Shown here: piece by piece, positions 6,972-18,774 of the stretch
Layout of the letters: every line of letters begins with the position of its first letter
Numbering within the stretch: the first letter of the stretch is position 1
DNA from: Myxococcales bacterium
GTDB lineage: Bacteria > Myxococcota_A > Polyangia > Polyangiales > Polyangiaceae
Length of the DNA: 34,246 nucleotides
Direction of reading: 5' to 3'
Assembly (NCBI GenBank): GCA_025355005.1
Contig: JANXLV010000244.1
Coordinates: 1-34,246, forward strand
The notes under the pieces: model-generated
What the model was told of the DNA's origin: nothing
The model's input: the letters and a program-made list of their open reading frames with translations, nothing else
Database searches by the model: none
Made by a program: the position numbers and the translations under genes

Positions 6972-9143
6972 ATGGCGCGCGCGGATCCCCTCGGCCTGAT
7001 AGGCACCACCATCGCGGAAAAGTACGCGATGGAAGCCGTCGTGGGCGAGGGTGGGTTCGCGGTGGTCTACCGCGCGACGCACGTCCTCTGGAAGCGGCCC
7101 GTTGCGGTGAAGGTCTTCAAGGCGCTTGGTGATGTGCCCCCGGCGGACCGCGCTCGATTGCTCGAGGAGTTCATTCGCGAAGGCGCGCTGCTCGCCGAGC
7201 TCTCGGAACGCTCCGCCGCCATCGTGCAGGCGCGTGATATCGGCACCGTGAACATCGGCGGCACCGAGAGCATCCCGTACATGGTGCTCGAGTGGCTCGA
7301 GGGCGACACGCTCGAGGCCGTGCTGGAGAAGGAACGCGCCGAGGGCATACCGCATCGCACTCTCGAGGAGGCGGTGCGGTTGCTCGAGCCCGTCGCGCAC
7401 GCGCTCGCGCTCGCCCACTCCAAGGGCATCGCACACCGCGACGTGAAGCCCGCCAACGTCTTCGTGCTGGGGCATCCGCGCGCCAACGAGACCTCCGTGA
7501 AGCTCCTCGACTTCGGCATCGCGAAGGTGGTCTCCGACGTGCAAAAGGCGGCCGGCGCGTTCAGCAAGACCGCTGGCAACGCGACCAGCTTCACGCCGCT
7601 CTACGGTTCGCCGGAGCAGTTCAATCGTCAGGTGGGCGCCACCGGGCCGTGGACCGACGTCTTCGCGCTCGCGCTCCTCACGAACGATCTCATCACGGGT
7701 CGTGAAGGGCTCGAGGGCGACGACATCGTCCAGCTCGCGTTCTCGTCCGGTAATCCGCAGCGCCGGCCCACGCCGCGCACCTACGGCGCCACCGTGAGTG
7801 ACGCCGTGGAGCAGGTGTTCGCAAGAGCCGTCGCCGTCCCGCCTGCCGAGCGCTACCAGACAGCGGGCGAGTTCTGGAATGCGCTGCGCTCCGCCATCGG
7901 CCTGAGCGCGATGATGGGCCGCATGTCGTCGCTCCCTGGGATGGCGGCATCCGACGTGGTCAGGGACTCGTCGCTTGCCGTCGCGCTGACACGGGCGGAC
8001 TCCGGACCCAAGGCAAACGCGATCACGGTGGACGCGCCGATGGTCGGCCCGTCCGCGGGGACCACAGCTCTCGAGCCCGTGAACAAGAGCTGGGGCCCGG
8101 CGCTCATCATCGGCGGCCTCACCATCGCTCTCGCTCTCGCTGGCATCCTCGCTGCGATGCACTTCCTCGGGGACAGCACGCCGTCGGACGCCCCGGTACC
8201 GATCCCCAGCGCCGGCGTCGCGTCCGCGTCATCCGCGCTCTCGTCGTCGTCGTCCGCACCTCCGGGCGCCATCGTGCCGGCGACTGCGCTGCGCGATGCG
8301 GGCTCGTGCGCGGCGGGCATGGTGCGCATTCCTGGCGGCGATTTCTTCATGGGCTCGGACGACAAGGCCGCGCTCGACAACGAGCGTCCGGCGCACCCGG
8401 TGCACCTGGAGCCCTATTGTCTCGACGCGACCGAGACCACGGTCGACGCCTACGTTGCCTGCAGCGACTCCGGCAAGTGCCTGCGTGCAGCGAAGGAAAA
8501 TGACTGGCCGAAGATCACGCCGGAAGAGAGCAAATACCTCGACCCCCTCTGCAACGCGAACAAGCAGAAGGAACACCACGATCACCCCGTCAACTGCGTG
8601 TCGTGGGATCAGGCCAAGGCCTTCTGCGAGGTCTCTGGCAGCCGCCTGCCCACCGAGGCGGAATGGGAGTTCGCGGCGCGCGGAAGCGACGGTCGCGTCT
8701 ATCCGTGGGGCGACGAAGCGCCGAACGCAACGCTCCTCAACGCCTGCGGCAAGGAATGCGGCGCATGGCAGCTCGCCTCCAAGATCCAGGTCGGCATGAT
8801 GTACCCGAGCGAGGACGACGGCTTCCCGGCCACGGCGCCCGTGAAGCGCTTTCCGAAGGGGCAGACCAAGTTCGGGAACTTCGACATGGCCGGCAACGTT
8901 TGGGAGTGGACCGCCGACGTCTACGCGACCTACCCGAAGGAGAGCGCGAGCAAGCCGCGGGTGATGAATCCAGCGGGGCCCAGCGAGGCGGGCCTCGAGA
9001 GCGGCAAGCCGAAGGCGCGCGTCATCCGCGGTGGCGCGTTCAACGGCTCCGTCGCGTCCTGGGTCAGGCCCACGTTCCGGTACTTCGATCTGCCGGAGAA
9101 GAAGAGCTACGGGATCGGATTCCGGTGCGCGCGCTCGCTCTGA
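6972..9143 (+). CDS. Receptor Ser/Thr protein kinase with SUMF1-like C-terminal domain (paralog 1)
   Basis: A 723-residue transmembrane kinase. The cytoplasmic kinase domain (about 20-290) has the glycine loop GEGGFAVV (25-32), Lys47 in VAVKVF, catalytic HRDVKPAN (near 155-162) and DFG near 180. A linker leads to one membrane segment (about 374-400), a Ser/Ala-rich stretch, then a formylglycine-generating-enzyme/SUMF1-type domain (about 446-723: PGGDFFMGSDD, LPTEAEWEFAARG, YPWGDE, DMAGNVWEWT, GIGFRCAR), presumably periplasmic. The cysteine pair used by true formylglycine-generating enzymes is absent (GGAFNGSVASWVRPTFRY), so this domain is more likely a sensor or binding module. Several other cysteines may form disulfides. 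ATG 6972 fits the paralog's N-terminus and follows TGAGG; an in-frame ATG at 6939 is less likely. The paralog follows 17 bp downstream. Confidence 0.93.
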   Translation: MARADPLGLIGTTIAEKYAMEAVVGEGGFAVVYRATHVLWKRPVAVKVFKALGDVPPADRARLLEEFIREGALLAELSERSAAIVQARDIGTVNIGGTESIPYMVLEWLEGDTLEAVLEKERAEGIPHRTLEEAVRLLEPVAHALALAHSKGIAHRDVKPANVFVLGHPRANETSVKLLDFGIAKVVSDVQKAAGAFSKTAGNATSFTPLYGSPEQFNRQVGATGPWTDVFALALLTNDLITGREGLEGDDIVQLAFSSGNPQRRPTPRTYGATVSDAVEQVFARAVAVPPAERYQTAGEFWNALRSAIGLSAMMGRMSSLPGMAASDVVRDSSLAVALTRADSGPKANAITVDAPMVGPSAGTTALEPVNKSWGPALIIGGLTIALALAGILAAMHFLGDSTPSDAPVPIPSAGVASASSALSSSSSAPPGAIVPATALRDAGSCAAGMVRIPGGDFFMGSDDKAALDNERPAHPVHLEPYCLDATETTVDAYVACSDSGKCLRAAKENDWPKITPEESKYLDPLCNANKQKEHHDHPVNCVSWDQAKAFCEVSGSRLPTEAEWEFAARGSDGRVYPWGDEAPNATLLNACGKECGAWQLASKIQVGMMYPSEDDGFPATAPVKRFPKGQTKFGNFDMAGNVWEWTADVYATYPKESASKPRVMNPAGPSEAGLESGKPKARVIRGGAFNGSVASWVRPTFRYFDLPEKKSYGIGFRCARSL

Positions 9144-9160
9144 AGTAGACTTACCTGGTG

Positions 9161-12776
<3,616 letters not shown>

Positions 12777-12799
12777 CCCGCGGCGAACCTGGAATCCTC

Positions 12800-13510
12800 G
12801 TGCGAAGGCGTCATCAACGGAGCGCTCACGGCGCGAGCAGGGCGAGGAACGCGACCAAGCTCGGCGTGATCATCGCCGTCCTCGTGGTGGCTGTCTCGGG
12901 CGCCCTCTTCGGTGCGCTCTCGGCGTGTGGCAAACCCAGCGCCCAGACGACACCGCCAGGCACCGCAGGCCTCTTCTCGGACCCGGACGACTCCGCACAT
13001 CCGCGCGAGTCGCAGAAGCCAGAGAAGAAATACGAGCTCGACGCGCGTGGCAAGGAGCTCCTCGCGCGCGTCAAGGAAGGTGATGACGTGGACGTGTCGC
13101 GCTTCGCCGCGTACGTCGGCGCCGCCGGCCTCATCGAGCTGTCCCGGATCGACGACACGCGCGCGACGTCCCTCGCTGCGATGGAGTTCACGCCCGGATT
13201 CTCCTGCGCTGCGCTCCTCGCGGAGACCGCCAAGCAGGGCAAAGATGATGACGCTCGCATGGCGCTGCGCTCACTGCACCGCATCGCCGCGCGTCGCCGC
13301 AAGGCGCTCGATCTGGAAGACCGGGCGGAGCTCGTATACGCGTGCGACACGCTCCTCGAGGTCTCGCGAGACGACAAGAAGAAGGAGCGCGCAGATCAGG
13401 CGACGTCGGTGCTACGCATGCTCGACGCCTACGGATGTGCGGCACCAGAGGCTTCCGCGCCGCAGAGCGCGCGCGTGGATGACGACGCAGGGGAGGGGAA
13501 GCGCCCATGA
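12800..13510 (+). CDS. Probable lipoprotein of unknown function, upstream of PilT-like gene
   Basis: A 236-residue protein with a basic N-terminus, a hydrophobic segment (LGVIIAVLVVAVSGALFGAL) and a lipobox-like LSAC followed by GKPSAQTT, so it is probably lipid-anchored. The mature part is helical and charged (ELDARGKELLARVKEG, ARMALRSLHRIAARRRKALDLEDRAEL), perhaps an alpha-helical repeat, with a few scattered cysteines. GTG 12800 is the only start between the thiC stop and the hydrophobic segment that leaves a full signal peptide; TGGAA stands before it. The n-region of nearly 30 residues is long for a lipoprotein, so a simple membrane anchor is possible. The stop overlaps the start of the PilT-like gene (ATGA), so the two are translationally coupled. 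I recognise no family. Confidence 0.7.
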   Translation: MRRRHQRSAHGASRARNATKLGVIIAVLVVAVSGALFGALSACGKPSAQTTPPGTAGLFSDPDDSAHPRESQKPEKKYELDARGKELLARVKEGDDVDVSRFAAYVGAAGLIELSRIDDTRATSLAAMEFTPGFSCAALLAETAKQGKDDDARMALRSLHRIAARRRKALDLEDRAELVYACDTLLEVSRDDKKKERADQATSVLRMLDAYGCAAPEASAPQSARVDDDAGEGKRP

Positions 13511-14577
13511 GCGAACAGAGCCCGTACACGAACCGCGACTTCCTGAACCAGCTGCTCGGCAAGGCGGTCGCCGCGCGTGCGAGCGACGTCCACCTGAAGG
13601 TCGGCAGCCCGCCGGCCGCACGCGTCCAGGGCGATCTGGTGTTCTTCCGCGCCGACCCATTGCGCCCTGCCGATCTCGAAGCGATCGCGGTGCACGTCAT
13701 CCGAAGCCCCGAGCAGAAGCAGCGCATCGCGGAGCTCTTCGAGCTCGACGGGGCGTACCACGCCGACGGGATCTGCCGCTTCCGCTACAACCTGTACCGG
13801 CAGCGAGGCGAGCTCGGCATCGCCCTTCGCGCGATCCCATCAGTGGTCCCGACGTTCGAGAGCCTCGGTGTGCCGCCCTCTGCGGTCGCGATGTGCGAGA
13901 AGGAACGCGGCCTCGTGGTGGTGGTCGGCGCCGCCGGCAACGGCAAGAGCTCCACGCTCGCCGCGATGATCGCGCACCTGAATCGAACGCAAGCGCTCCA
14001 CATCGTCACCATCGAGGACCCGATCGAGTTCATCCACAAGGACGAGAAGAGCTCGGTCAGTCAGCGTGAGATCGGCGTCGACACGTCGTCGTTCGATGCG
14101 GCGCTACGCGCGGCGATGCGTCAGGACCCGGACGTCATTCTCGTCGGCGAGGTCCGCGACGAGGAGACGATGGACACCGCGCTCAAGGCGGCGGAGACTG
14201 GGCACCTCGTCCTTGCCACCTTGCACACACCGGACGTCGCTCGCACGTTTGGGCGAATGCTCTCGCTGGCGCCCAAGACGGCAGGCGGCGGCGATGAGTG
14301 GCGCGAGCGCGTAGCGGGCACCCTGCAAGGGATCGTTGCGCAACGCCTCTTGCCGCGGCGCGACGGCCAAGGGCAGGTGCTCGCAGCGGAAATCCTCGTT
14401 TGCTCGGGCTCGGTGCGGGAAGCCATCAAGCGTCCCGAGCACAGCCCATCCTTGAAGGAGCTCATGGAAAAGGGCGTCCACCCTTACGGCATGCAGACCT
14501 TCGAAATGCACCTCCGGCACCTGGTGAGTCAGGGAATTCTGGACAAAGAAGTCGCCCAACGCGCTGCATCCTTCTGA
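13507..14577 (+). CDS. PilT/PilU-like type IV pilus retraction ATPase
   Basis: A 356-residue secretion ATPase of the GspE/PilT family. The N-terminal domain begins ASDVHLKVGSPP, as in PilT. The P-loop is GAAGNGKSST (canonical PilT has GPTGSGKSTT), followed by the Asp box TIEDPIEFIH, Walker B DPDVILVGEVRDEETMDTA, and the His box with AAETGHLVLATLHT. No large zinc-binding or N-terminal GspE domain is present, which favours PilT or PilU over PilB. PilT-type ATPases depolymerise type IV pili from the cytoplasmic side. No pilin or pilus assembly gene is next to it; its coupled partner is a lipoprotein. It may be an extra PilT paralog with a modified role. Confidence 0.93.
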   Translation: MSEQSPYTNRDFLNQLLGKAVAARASDVHLKVGSPPAARVQGDLVFFRADPLRPADLEAIAVHVIRSPEQKQRIAELFELDGAYHADGICRFRYNLYRQRGELGIALRAIPSVVPTFESLGVPPSAVAMCEKERGLVVVVGAAGNGKSSTLAAMIAHLNRTQALHIVTIEDPIEFIHKDEKSSVSQREIGVDTSSFDAALRAAMRQDPDVILVGEVRDEETMDTALKAAETGHLVLATLHTPDVARTFGRMLSLAPKTAGGGDEWRERVAGTLQGIVAQRLLPRRDGQGQVLAAEILVCSGSVREAIKRPEHSPSLKELMEKGVHPYGMQTFEMHLRHLVSQGILDKEVAQRAASF

Positions 14578-14626
14578 CGCGGCATCTGACGCCCTCTGAC
14601 GCGCCCCGACGCGCACACGCTGACGC
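14574..14626 (+). repeat. CTGACGC repeats starting at the stop codon
   Basis: The heptamer CTGACGC occurs at 14574, 14586, 14596 and 14620, with a related CCGACGC between the last two. The first copy contains the TGA stop of the PilT-like gene. The spacing is irregular. The remaining 75 bp before the next gene show nothing recognisable. Confidence 0.65.
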
Positions 14627-14702
14627 AGCCCATCCCTCGGTGGCGTGCGCGGCCGAAAAGTTGCCGGTTGGCCGGCAGGGTCTACGATCGAATGTAGGAC
14701 TC

Positions 14703-16316
14703 TTGTTTTCGCGCACCACGATCTTCGGTTTCGGAATCGCGCTCGCATCGTGCTTGAACCACGGCGGCGTGCTCGTGCAGCCTGGCGGCACGCCGGAGCC
14801 CGCCGCGACGACGGCACACACGGATGCGGACGACGCGGCAATCGCGAGCGTCGCCAACGTCGCGCCGGCGAGCACGGCTTCGGCCGACACGCCTGGAGAG
14901 CCCACGACCACGAGCAGCGCGCCGCGTCGCATTGGTCACTGCAAAGACGAGGAGCTCACGTCGCCCATCGCGCACTTCTCGATCGTCCACATGAACGATC
15001 TGCAGGCGCGCTACTCCGACCGCATCCAGGGGAAGAGCCGCTACGCGTACGTGGCCGGTGCGATCTCCGACGCACGCCGCAAGAACCCGAACACGCTCGT
15101 GCTCGATGCCGGTGACGACTACGAGAAGGGCTCGCTCGCGGATCTGCGATCGATGGGTGAGGCCACGCGCCAGATGATCGCGGTGCTCGGCATCGATGTG
15201 CGCACCATCGGCAACCACGACTTCTCGTATGGTGAGGCCGCTGTACTGCGCGACGTCACGCGGTCGCCGCACCCGGTGCTCTCCGCGAACATCAAGAAGC
15301 GCAGCGGCGACTCGCCGTTCGTGCCCTACGTCCAGGTGGACGTCGGGTGCGTGCGCGTGGGCATCGTCGGGCTCACGACGCAGAACTATGGTGCGGACGA
15401 TCAGCCCACGCGCGAGCCGTACTGCGGTGTGTGGCAGCAGGATCCGCACTACACGGAGATCCTCGCGAGGGAGGTCCGTGCGCATCGTCGTGAGGTCGAC
15501 GTGATGATCGCGCTCACGCACCTTGGGCTCTTCGAGGACGCGACGCTCGCCCAGAATGTCCCCGGCGTGGATCTGGTGATCGGCGCGCACACGGAGGACC
15601 TCGTGCGAGAGCCACGGCCAGCGCTCCGTCAGGACGGTTCCATGGGCCTGGTGATGCAGGCAGGTCACTACGGCGAGACGCTCGGCATGGCGGACGTCGT
15701 CGTCAACAAGCGCGAGCGCTCCGTTGGCGTCGAACGGTACCGCATCATCGACGTCAACGGAGACGTGCCACACGACGACGCCGTCGCGGCGCTCGCCGAC
15801 AAGCTCGAACGCAAGTACACGCCGGGACTCCACGCGACGCTCGCCGTGAACACTGTCGAGGTGAAGCCCGGCAAAGAGATGGCGGACCTCCTGTGGGATG
15901 CGGTGCGGAGCGAGTGGGGTGCGGACGCGCTGCTGGTCGGCAAGGACGCGTTCTGGAGCGGTCTTCCTCAGGGGCCCATCACCCTTGCTCGTCTCTACGA
16001 CAGCGTGCTCGTCCAGCGTGAGCCCACGGGCACCAGCGGTTTCACGTCGCTCCAGGTGATCGCCATCAAGGGGAGCGACCTCCAGGCGCTGCGTTCTGCG
16101 TACACCTACGGCCCGCTCTACGAGATCTACGTTGCAGGGGAAATCCAGCCCTCGCGCACGTATCGTCTGGTCGTGGACAAGCGCGTCCAGACGTTCCCTG
16201 AGCTCGTGTTCCGCGACGCCATGAAGCTGCCCAAGGCGCGCTTCGGCGGTGAGATCATCGATGTGCTCGAGAGCTATGCGCGGTCGCGAAGCCGTCGCGG
16301 ATTGCCGCTGCGCTGA
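14703..16316 (+). CDS. 5'-nucleotidase-like metallophosphoesterase lipoprotein (UshA family)
   Basis: A 537-residue protein starting at TTG 14703 (TAGGA just before), with a short signal peptide and lipobox LASC (Cys17), so probably a membrane-anchored lipoprotein. After an Ala/Thr-rich linker it has the calcineurin-like metallophosphoesterase domain: FSIVHMNDLQAR (93-104), LDAGDDYEKGS, GNHDFSYG (170-177), LTHLG and GAHTED (about 294-299). The C-terminal half matches the nucleotidase substrate-binding domain (KPGKEMADLLWDAVR, ALLVGKDAFWSGLPQGPIT). Relatives remove phosphate from nucleotides or similar esters outside the cytoplasm. The first motif is normally ND-x-HG; here it is NDLQA, so one metal-ligand histidine is replaced by glutamine. 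Metal use or activity may be changed. It stands alone on the strand, convergent with the dehydratase gene 12 bp away. Confidence 0.88.
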   Translation: MFSRTTIFGFGIALASCLNHGGVLVQPGGTPEPAATTAHTDADDAAIASVANVAPASTASADTPGEPTTTSSAPRRIGHCKDEELTSPIAHFSIVHMNDLQARYSDRIQGKSRYAYVAGAISDARRKNPNTLVLDAGDDYEKGSLADLRSMGEATRQMIAVLGIDVRTIGNHDFSYGEAAVLRDVTRSPHPVLSANIKKRSGDSPFVPYVQVDVGCVRVGIVGLTTQNYGADDQPTREPYCGVWQQDPHYTEILAREVRAHRREVDVMIALTHLGLFEDATLAQNVPGVDLVIGAHTEDLVREPRPALRQDGSMGLVMQAGHYGETLGMADVVVNKRERSVGVERYRIIDVNGDVPHDDAVAALADKLERKYTPGLHATLAVNTVEVKPGKEMADLLWDAVRSEWGADALLVGKDAFWSGLPQGPITLARLYDSVLVQREPTGTSGFTSLQVIAIKGSDLQALRSAYTYGPLYEIYVAGEIQPSRTYRLVVDKRVQTFPELVFRDAMKLPKARFGGEIIDVLESYARSRSRRGLPLR

Positions 16317-16328
16317 CCCTGCCTCGGC

Positions 16329-17324
16329 TCACGTCTGCGCGGACACCGTCGCGGCCAGCTTGCCCAGGTCCACGTTTCCTCCACAGAGAAGCACGCCTAC
16401 GCGTTCGTCACGCGCGGGTACGTACGCGCGCGAGAGGAGGGCCGCCGCGGCTGCAGCACCACCCGGCTCGGTGGCGATGCGGAGGTCCGTGCAGAGTCGC
16501 TGCTGCGCGGCCACGATCGCGTCGTCGTCGACGAGGATGACGCCCGCGACCATCTCCTTCGCGATCGCATACACGCGCGCGCCCACGTTGCGCGCACCCA
16601 GCGAATCCGCGGCCACCGACTCCACCGGCACGTCCACGGGACCACCTGCAAGGAGGGCGGCGTGCAGCGCACACGAGCCGCGCGGCTCCACGGCGAAGAC
16701 GCGCGTCCCCGTGCCCTTGAAGTACGACGCTACGCCACAGACCAGTCCTCCTCCTCCACATGCGATCAGCACGGTGTCCAGCCCGAAGCCGCCCTCGTCG
16801 CGGGTCTGCTCATCCCATTCGAGGCCGAGCGTGGCCTGTCCGCGGATGGTGAGGTCCGCGTCGAACGGGTGCACGCGCAGCGCGCCGGACTCGGCGACGT
16901 ATCTGTCGCACGCCTCCTGCGCGTCGGCGTAGCGCGCGCCACCGATGCGGACGTCCGCGCCGTGAGCCTTGATGGCCATGACCTTCGCGGCGCTCGAGAT
17001 CTCCGGAACGAAGATGCGCGCCGACAGTCCCAGCGTCCGCGTTGCGTACGCGACCGCGACACCGTGGTTTCCGCCAGACGCGGCGGCCACGCCCGCCTTC
17101 GGGATGGTCTCCGTCAGGAGCGTCGTGAAGGCGCCGCGCGTCTTGAACGAACCGGCGTGCTGCAGGAGCTCCAGCTTCAACGACACCGGTGAGGTGAGCC
17201 CGAGCTCGCCGCCGCGCGAAAAAAGCACGGGCGTGCGCCGGATGCGGCCAGAGATGAGGTGGTAGGCGGCGCGGATCTGCTCGCGGGCAGGGCTCGCGCT
17301 TTCGGCGTCTCGTGGAACCGTCAT
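16329..17324 (-). CDS. PLP-dependent threonine dehydratase / serine racemase-like enzyme
   Basis: A 331-residue fold-type II PLP enzyme of the threonine/serine dehydratase family. The cofactor lysine lies in GSFKTRGA (Lys61), the substrate-binding loop is SGGNHG, and the phosphate-binding glycine loop is CGGGGL. There is no C-terminal ACT domain, so allosteric control by isoleucine is unlikely; the length fits catabolic threonine dehydratases, serine racemases and related eliminating enzymes. ATG 17324 is chosen because it overlaps the TGA of the upstream receiver gene (ATGA), which predicts coupling; a longer frame adds only seven residues. Substrate cannot be assigned from sequence. Confidence 0.92.
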   Translation of the reverse strand: MTVPRDAESASPAREQIRAAYHLISGRIRRTPVLFSRGGELGLTSPVSLKLELLQHAGSFKTRGAFTTLLTETIPKAGVAAASGGNHGVAVAYATRTLGLSARIFVPEISSAAKVMAIKAHGADVRIGGARYADAQEACDRYVAESGALRVHPFDADLTIRGQATLGLEWDEQTRDEGGFGLDTVLIACGGGGLVCGVASYFKGTGTRVFAVEPRGSCALHAALLAGGPVDVPVESVAADSLGARNVGARVYAIAKEMVAGVILVDDDAIVAAQQRLCTDLRIATEPGGAAAAAALLSRAYVPARDERVGVLLCGGNVDLGKLAATVSAQT

Positions 17325-17665
17325 CGTGCTTTTCGAGAGATCCATTCGATCGCGCTGTCGAGCTCGGGCTTCGTGAATACGGGGCCCAGCGCCCTGAGCG
17401 CGTCCAACGCGGGCCCGTCCTCCGACGCGGTGAAGAACGCGATCGGGAGGTCTGGCGAGCTCGCGCGAAGCCGCACGGCGACATCTGCGCCCGTGCCGTC
17501 ACCCAGATCGAAGTCGAGCAGGGCCGCACCATAAGCGCGCCCGTCCACGGCGCCGCAATCGGCGACGCTCTCCTTCGTCTCCACCTGTATACCCACGGCT
17601 TCGATGCGCTTGCGCAGCGTCACGCGGGCCACAGGGGAGTCATCGACGACGAGGACCTTGAGCAC
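17321..17665 (-). CDS. Stand-alone response regulator receiver domain
   Basis: A 114-residue receiver domain with no output domain. It has the acidic pocket (Asp8, Asp9 in VVDDS), the phosphoacceptor Asp51 in LLDFDL, Thr79 in FFTAS and Lys99 in FTKPE, so all the key residues for phosphotransfer are present. It starts at GTG 17665. Single-domain receivers of the CheY type act by binding a partner or as phosphate relays. Its stop overlaps the start of the PLP enzyme gene, which is an unusual partner. No histidine kinase is adjacent. The gene is divergent from the metallo-hydrolase and sigma54 activator genes, sharing a 260-bp spacer. Confidence 0.92.
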   Translation of the reverse strand: MLKVLVVDDSPVARVTLRKRIEAVGIQVETKESVADCGAVDGRAYGAALLDFDLGDGTGADVAVRLRASSPDLPIAFFTASEDGPALDALRALGPVFTKPELDSAIEWISRKAR

Positions 17666-17814
17666 GATCGGAGACTACCTTGGATCGCACGGCGCTGCTC
17701 CGAAACGGCGCGTCTTGCTCCGGTCGTCGCTCCGTTTCGACGCGCGCGCGCGCATTCGAGCGCCCGATGTGATGCCTGCGTCCGGGCCGCCGCGCCCGTG
17801 TCACCCGTTCGTAG

Positions 17815-17830
17815 TACGCAATTCTGCGTA
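17815..17830. promoter_or_regulatory. Dyad TACGCA-ATTC-TGCGTA in the divergent spacer
   Basis: A perfect 6-bp dyad with a 4-nt centre, followed on the plus strand by G and five T. It lies in the 260-bp spacer (17666-17925) between the receiver gene and the metallo-hydrolase gene, about 95 bp before the latter. It may be an operator or a short intrinsic terminator. I see no other structure in the spacer apart from a possible sigma54 site. Confidence 0.4.
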
Positions 17831-17876
17831 GTTTTTCGCTGTTGTCCGTGCCCTTTGAACAAGCCACCCCCGCCCG

Positions 17877-17891
17877 TGGCCCAGCTCTTGA
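17877..17891 (+). promoter_or_regulatory. Weak sigma54-type promoter candidate
   Basis: TGGCCCAGCTCTTGA has the -24 GG and correct ten-base spacing of a sigma54 promoter, but the -12 GC reads GA. It lies 35 bp before the start of the gene at 17926, whose downstream partner is a sigma54 activator, so autoregulation is possible. A one-mismatch site can occur by chance. Confidence 0.2.
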
Positions 17892-17925
17892 AGAGTGTGT
17901 CCGTTCGCAGGAGGCGAAGGACAAC

Positions 17926-18774
17926 ATGAAGATTCAGTTCTGGGGCGTTCGTGGAAGCATCGCATCGCCGGGCCCGGAGACGGCGGAGTTCGGCGGCAAC
18001 ACGAGCTCGGTGGAGCTCGATTGCGGGGACTCGCGTGTGTTGCTCGACGCAGGCACGGGGCTGCGCAATCTCGGCAACAAGATGCTCGCGCGCAAGGATC
18101 CGCTCGACGTCACGCTCCTGCTCTCGCACTACCACTGGGACCACATCCAGGGCCTTCCGTTCTTCGTGCCCATTTACATGAAGGACACGCGGATGAAGAT
18201 CATCGGCCAGAAGGCCGGCGTGGTCGGCGCGCGTGAGGCGCTGTTCCATCAGATGCAGGCGCCAGTCTTCCCGGTGCGTCTGGACGAGGTCGGCGCGCGC
18301 ATCGAGACACAGGAGCTCTCGCCTGGACAGAGCATCCACGAAGGTGCCGCGAAGATCACCGCGATGAAGCTCAATCATCCGGGCGGCGTCCTTGCCTATC
18401 GCGTGGAGTGTCGCGGCAAGAGCGTGGTCTACGCGACCGACACGGAGCACTACGCGTGCGTGGACCCGGCGCTCGTCGCGCTCGCCGCGGGGGCCGACCT
18501 GCTCATCTACGACGCGCAGTACACCCCGGAGGAGTACCCGCGCAAGGTGGGCTGGGGTCACTCCACCTACGTCGCAGGCTGCGAGGTCGCGAAGGCGGCG
18601 GGCGTGGGCGCGCTCGCGCTCTTCCATCATGATCCGCTGCGAACGGACCAGGGCGTCAGGGAGATCGAGGCACGTGCGCAGGAGCTGTTCCCGCGCGCGT
18701 TCGCGGCAAAGGAAGGAATGTCGATCGACCTCGCGGAGCCGGGCGAGAGGCTGCTCACGGTGACGGCCGCGTGA
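17926..18774 (+). CDS. Metallo-beta-lactamase-fold hydrolase
   Basis: A 282-residue enzyme of the metallo-beta-lactamase fold, beginning MKIQFWGVRGSIASPG as in one large clade of RNase Z/phosphodiesterase-like hydrolases. The zinc-binding motif is SHYHWDH (about 64-70), with a later LNHPGG and a TDTEH (about 168-172) supplying further ligands. The C-terminal part contains HSTY and FHHDP, also typical. No signal peptide is present, so it is cytoplasmic. ATG 17926 is preceded by AAGGA and, further back, AGGAGG. Some members of this clade act on cyclic nucleotides or in signalling, but no substrate can be assigned. The stop overlaps GTG of the sigma54 activator gene, predicting coupling. Confidence 0.9.
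   Translation: MKIQFWGVRGSIASPGPETAEFGGNTSSVELDCGDSRVLLDAGTGLRNLGNKMLARKDPLDVTLLLSHYHWDHIQGLPFFVPIYMKDTRMKIIGQKAGVVGAREALFHQMQAPVFPVRLDEVGARIETQELSPGQSIHEGAAKITAMKLNHPGGVLAYRVECRGKSVVYATDTEHYACVDPALVALAAGADLLIYDAQYTPEEYPRKVGWGHSTYVAGCEVAKAAGVGALALFHHDPLRTDQGVREIEARAQELFPRAFAAKEGMSIDLAEPGERLLTVTAA

Noticed and set aside
6627..8162. Long minus-strand frame antisense to the first kinase, with tRNA-like peptide segments
   Set aside because: It is antisense to a well-supported kinase gene, and the segments around 6840-6880 are simply the translated complement of the tRNA-Phe fragment.
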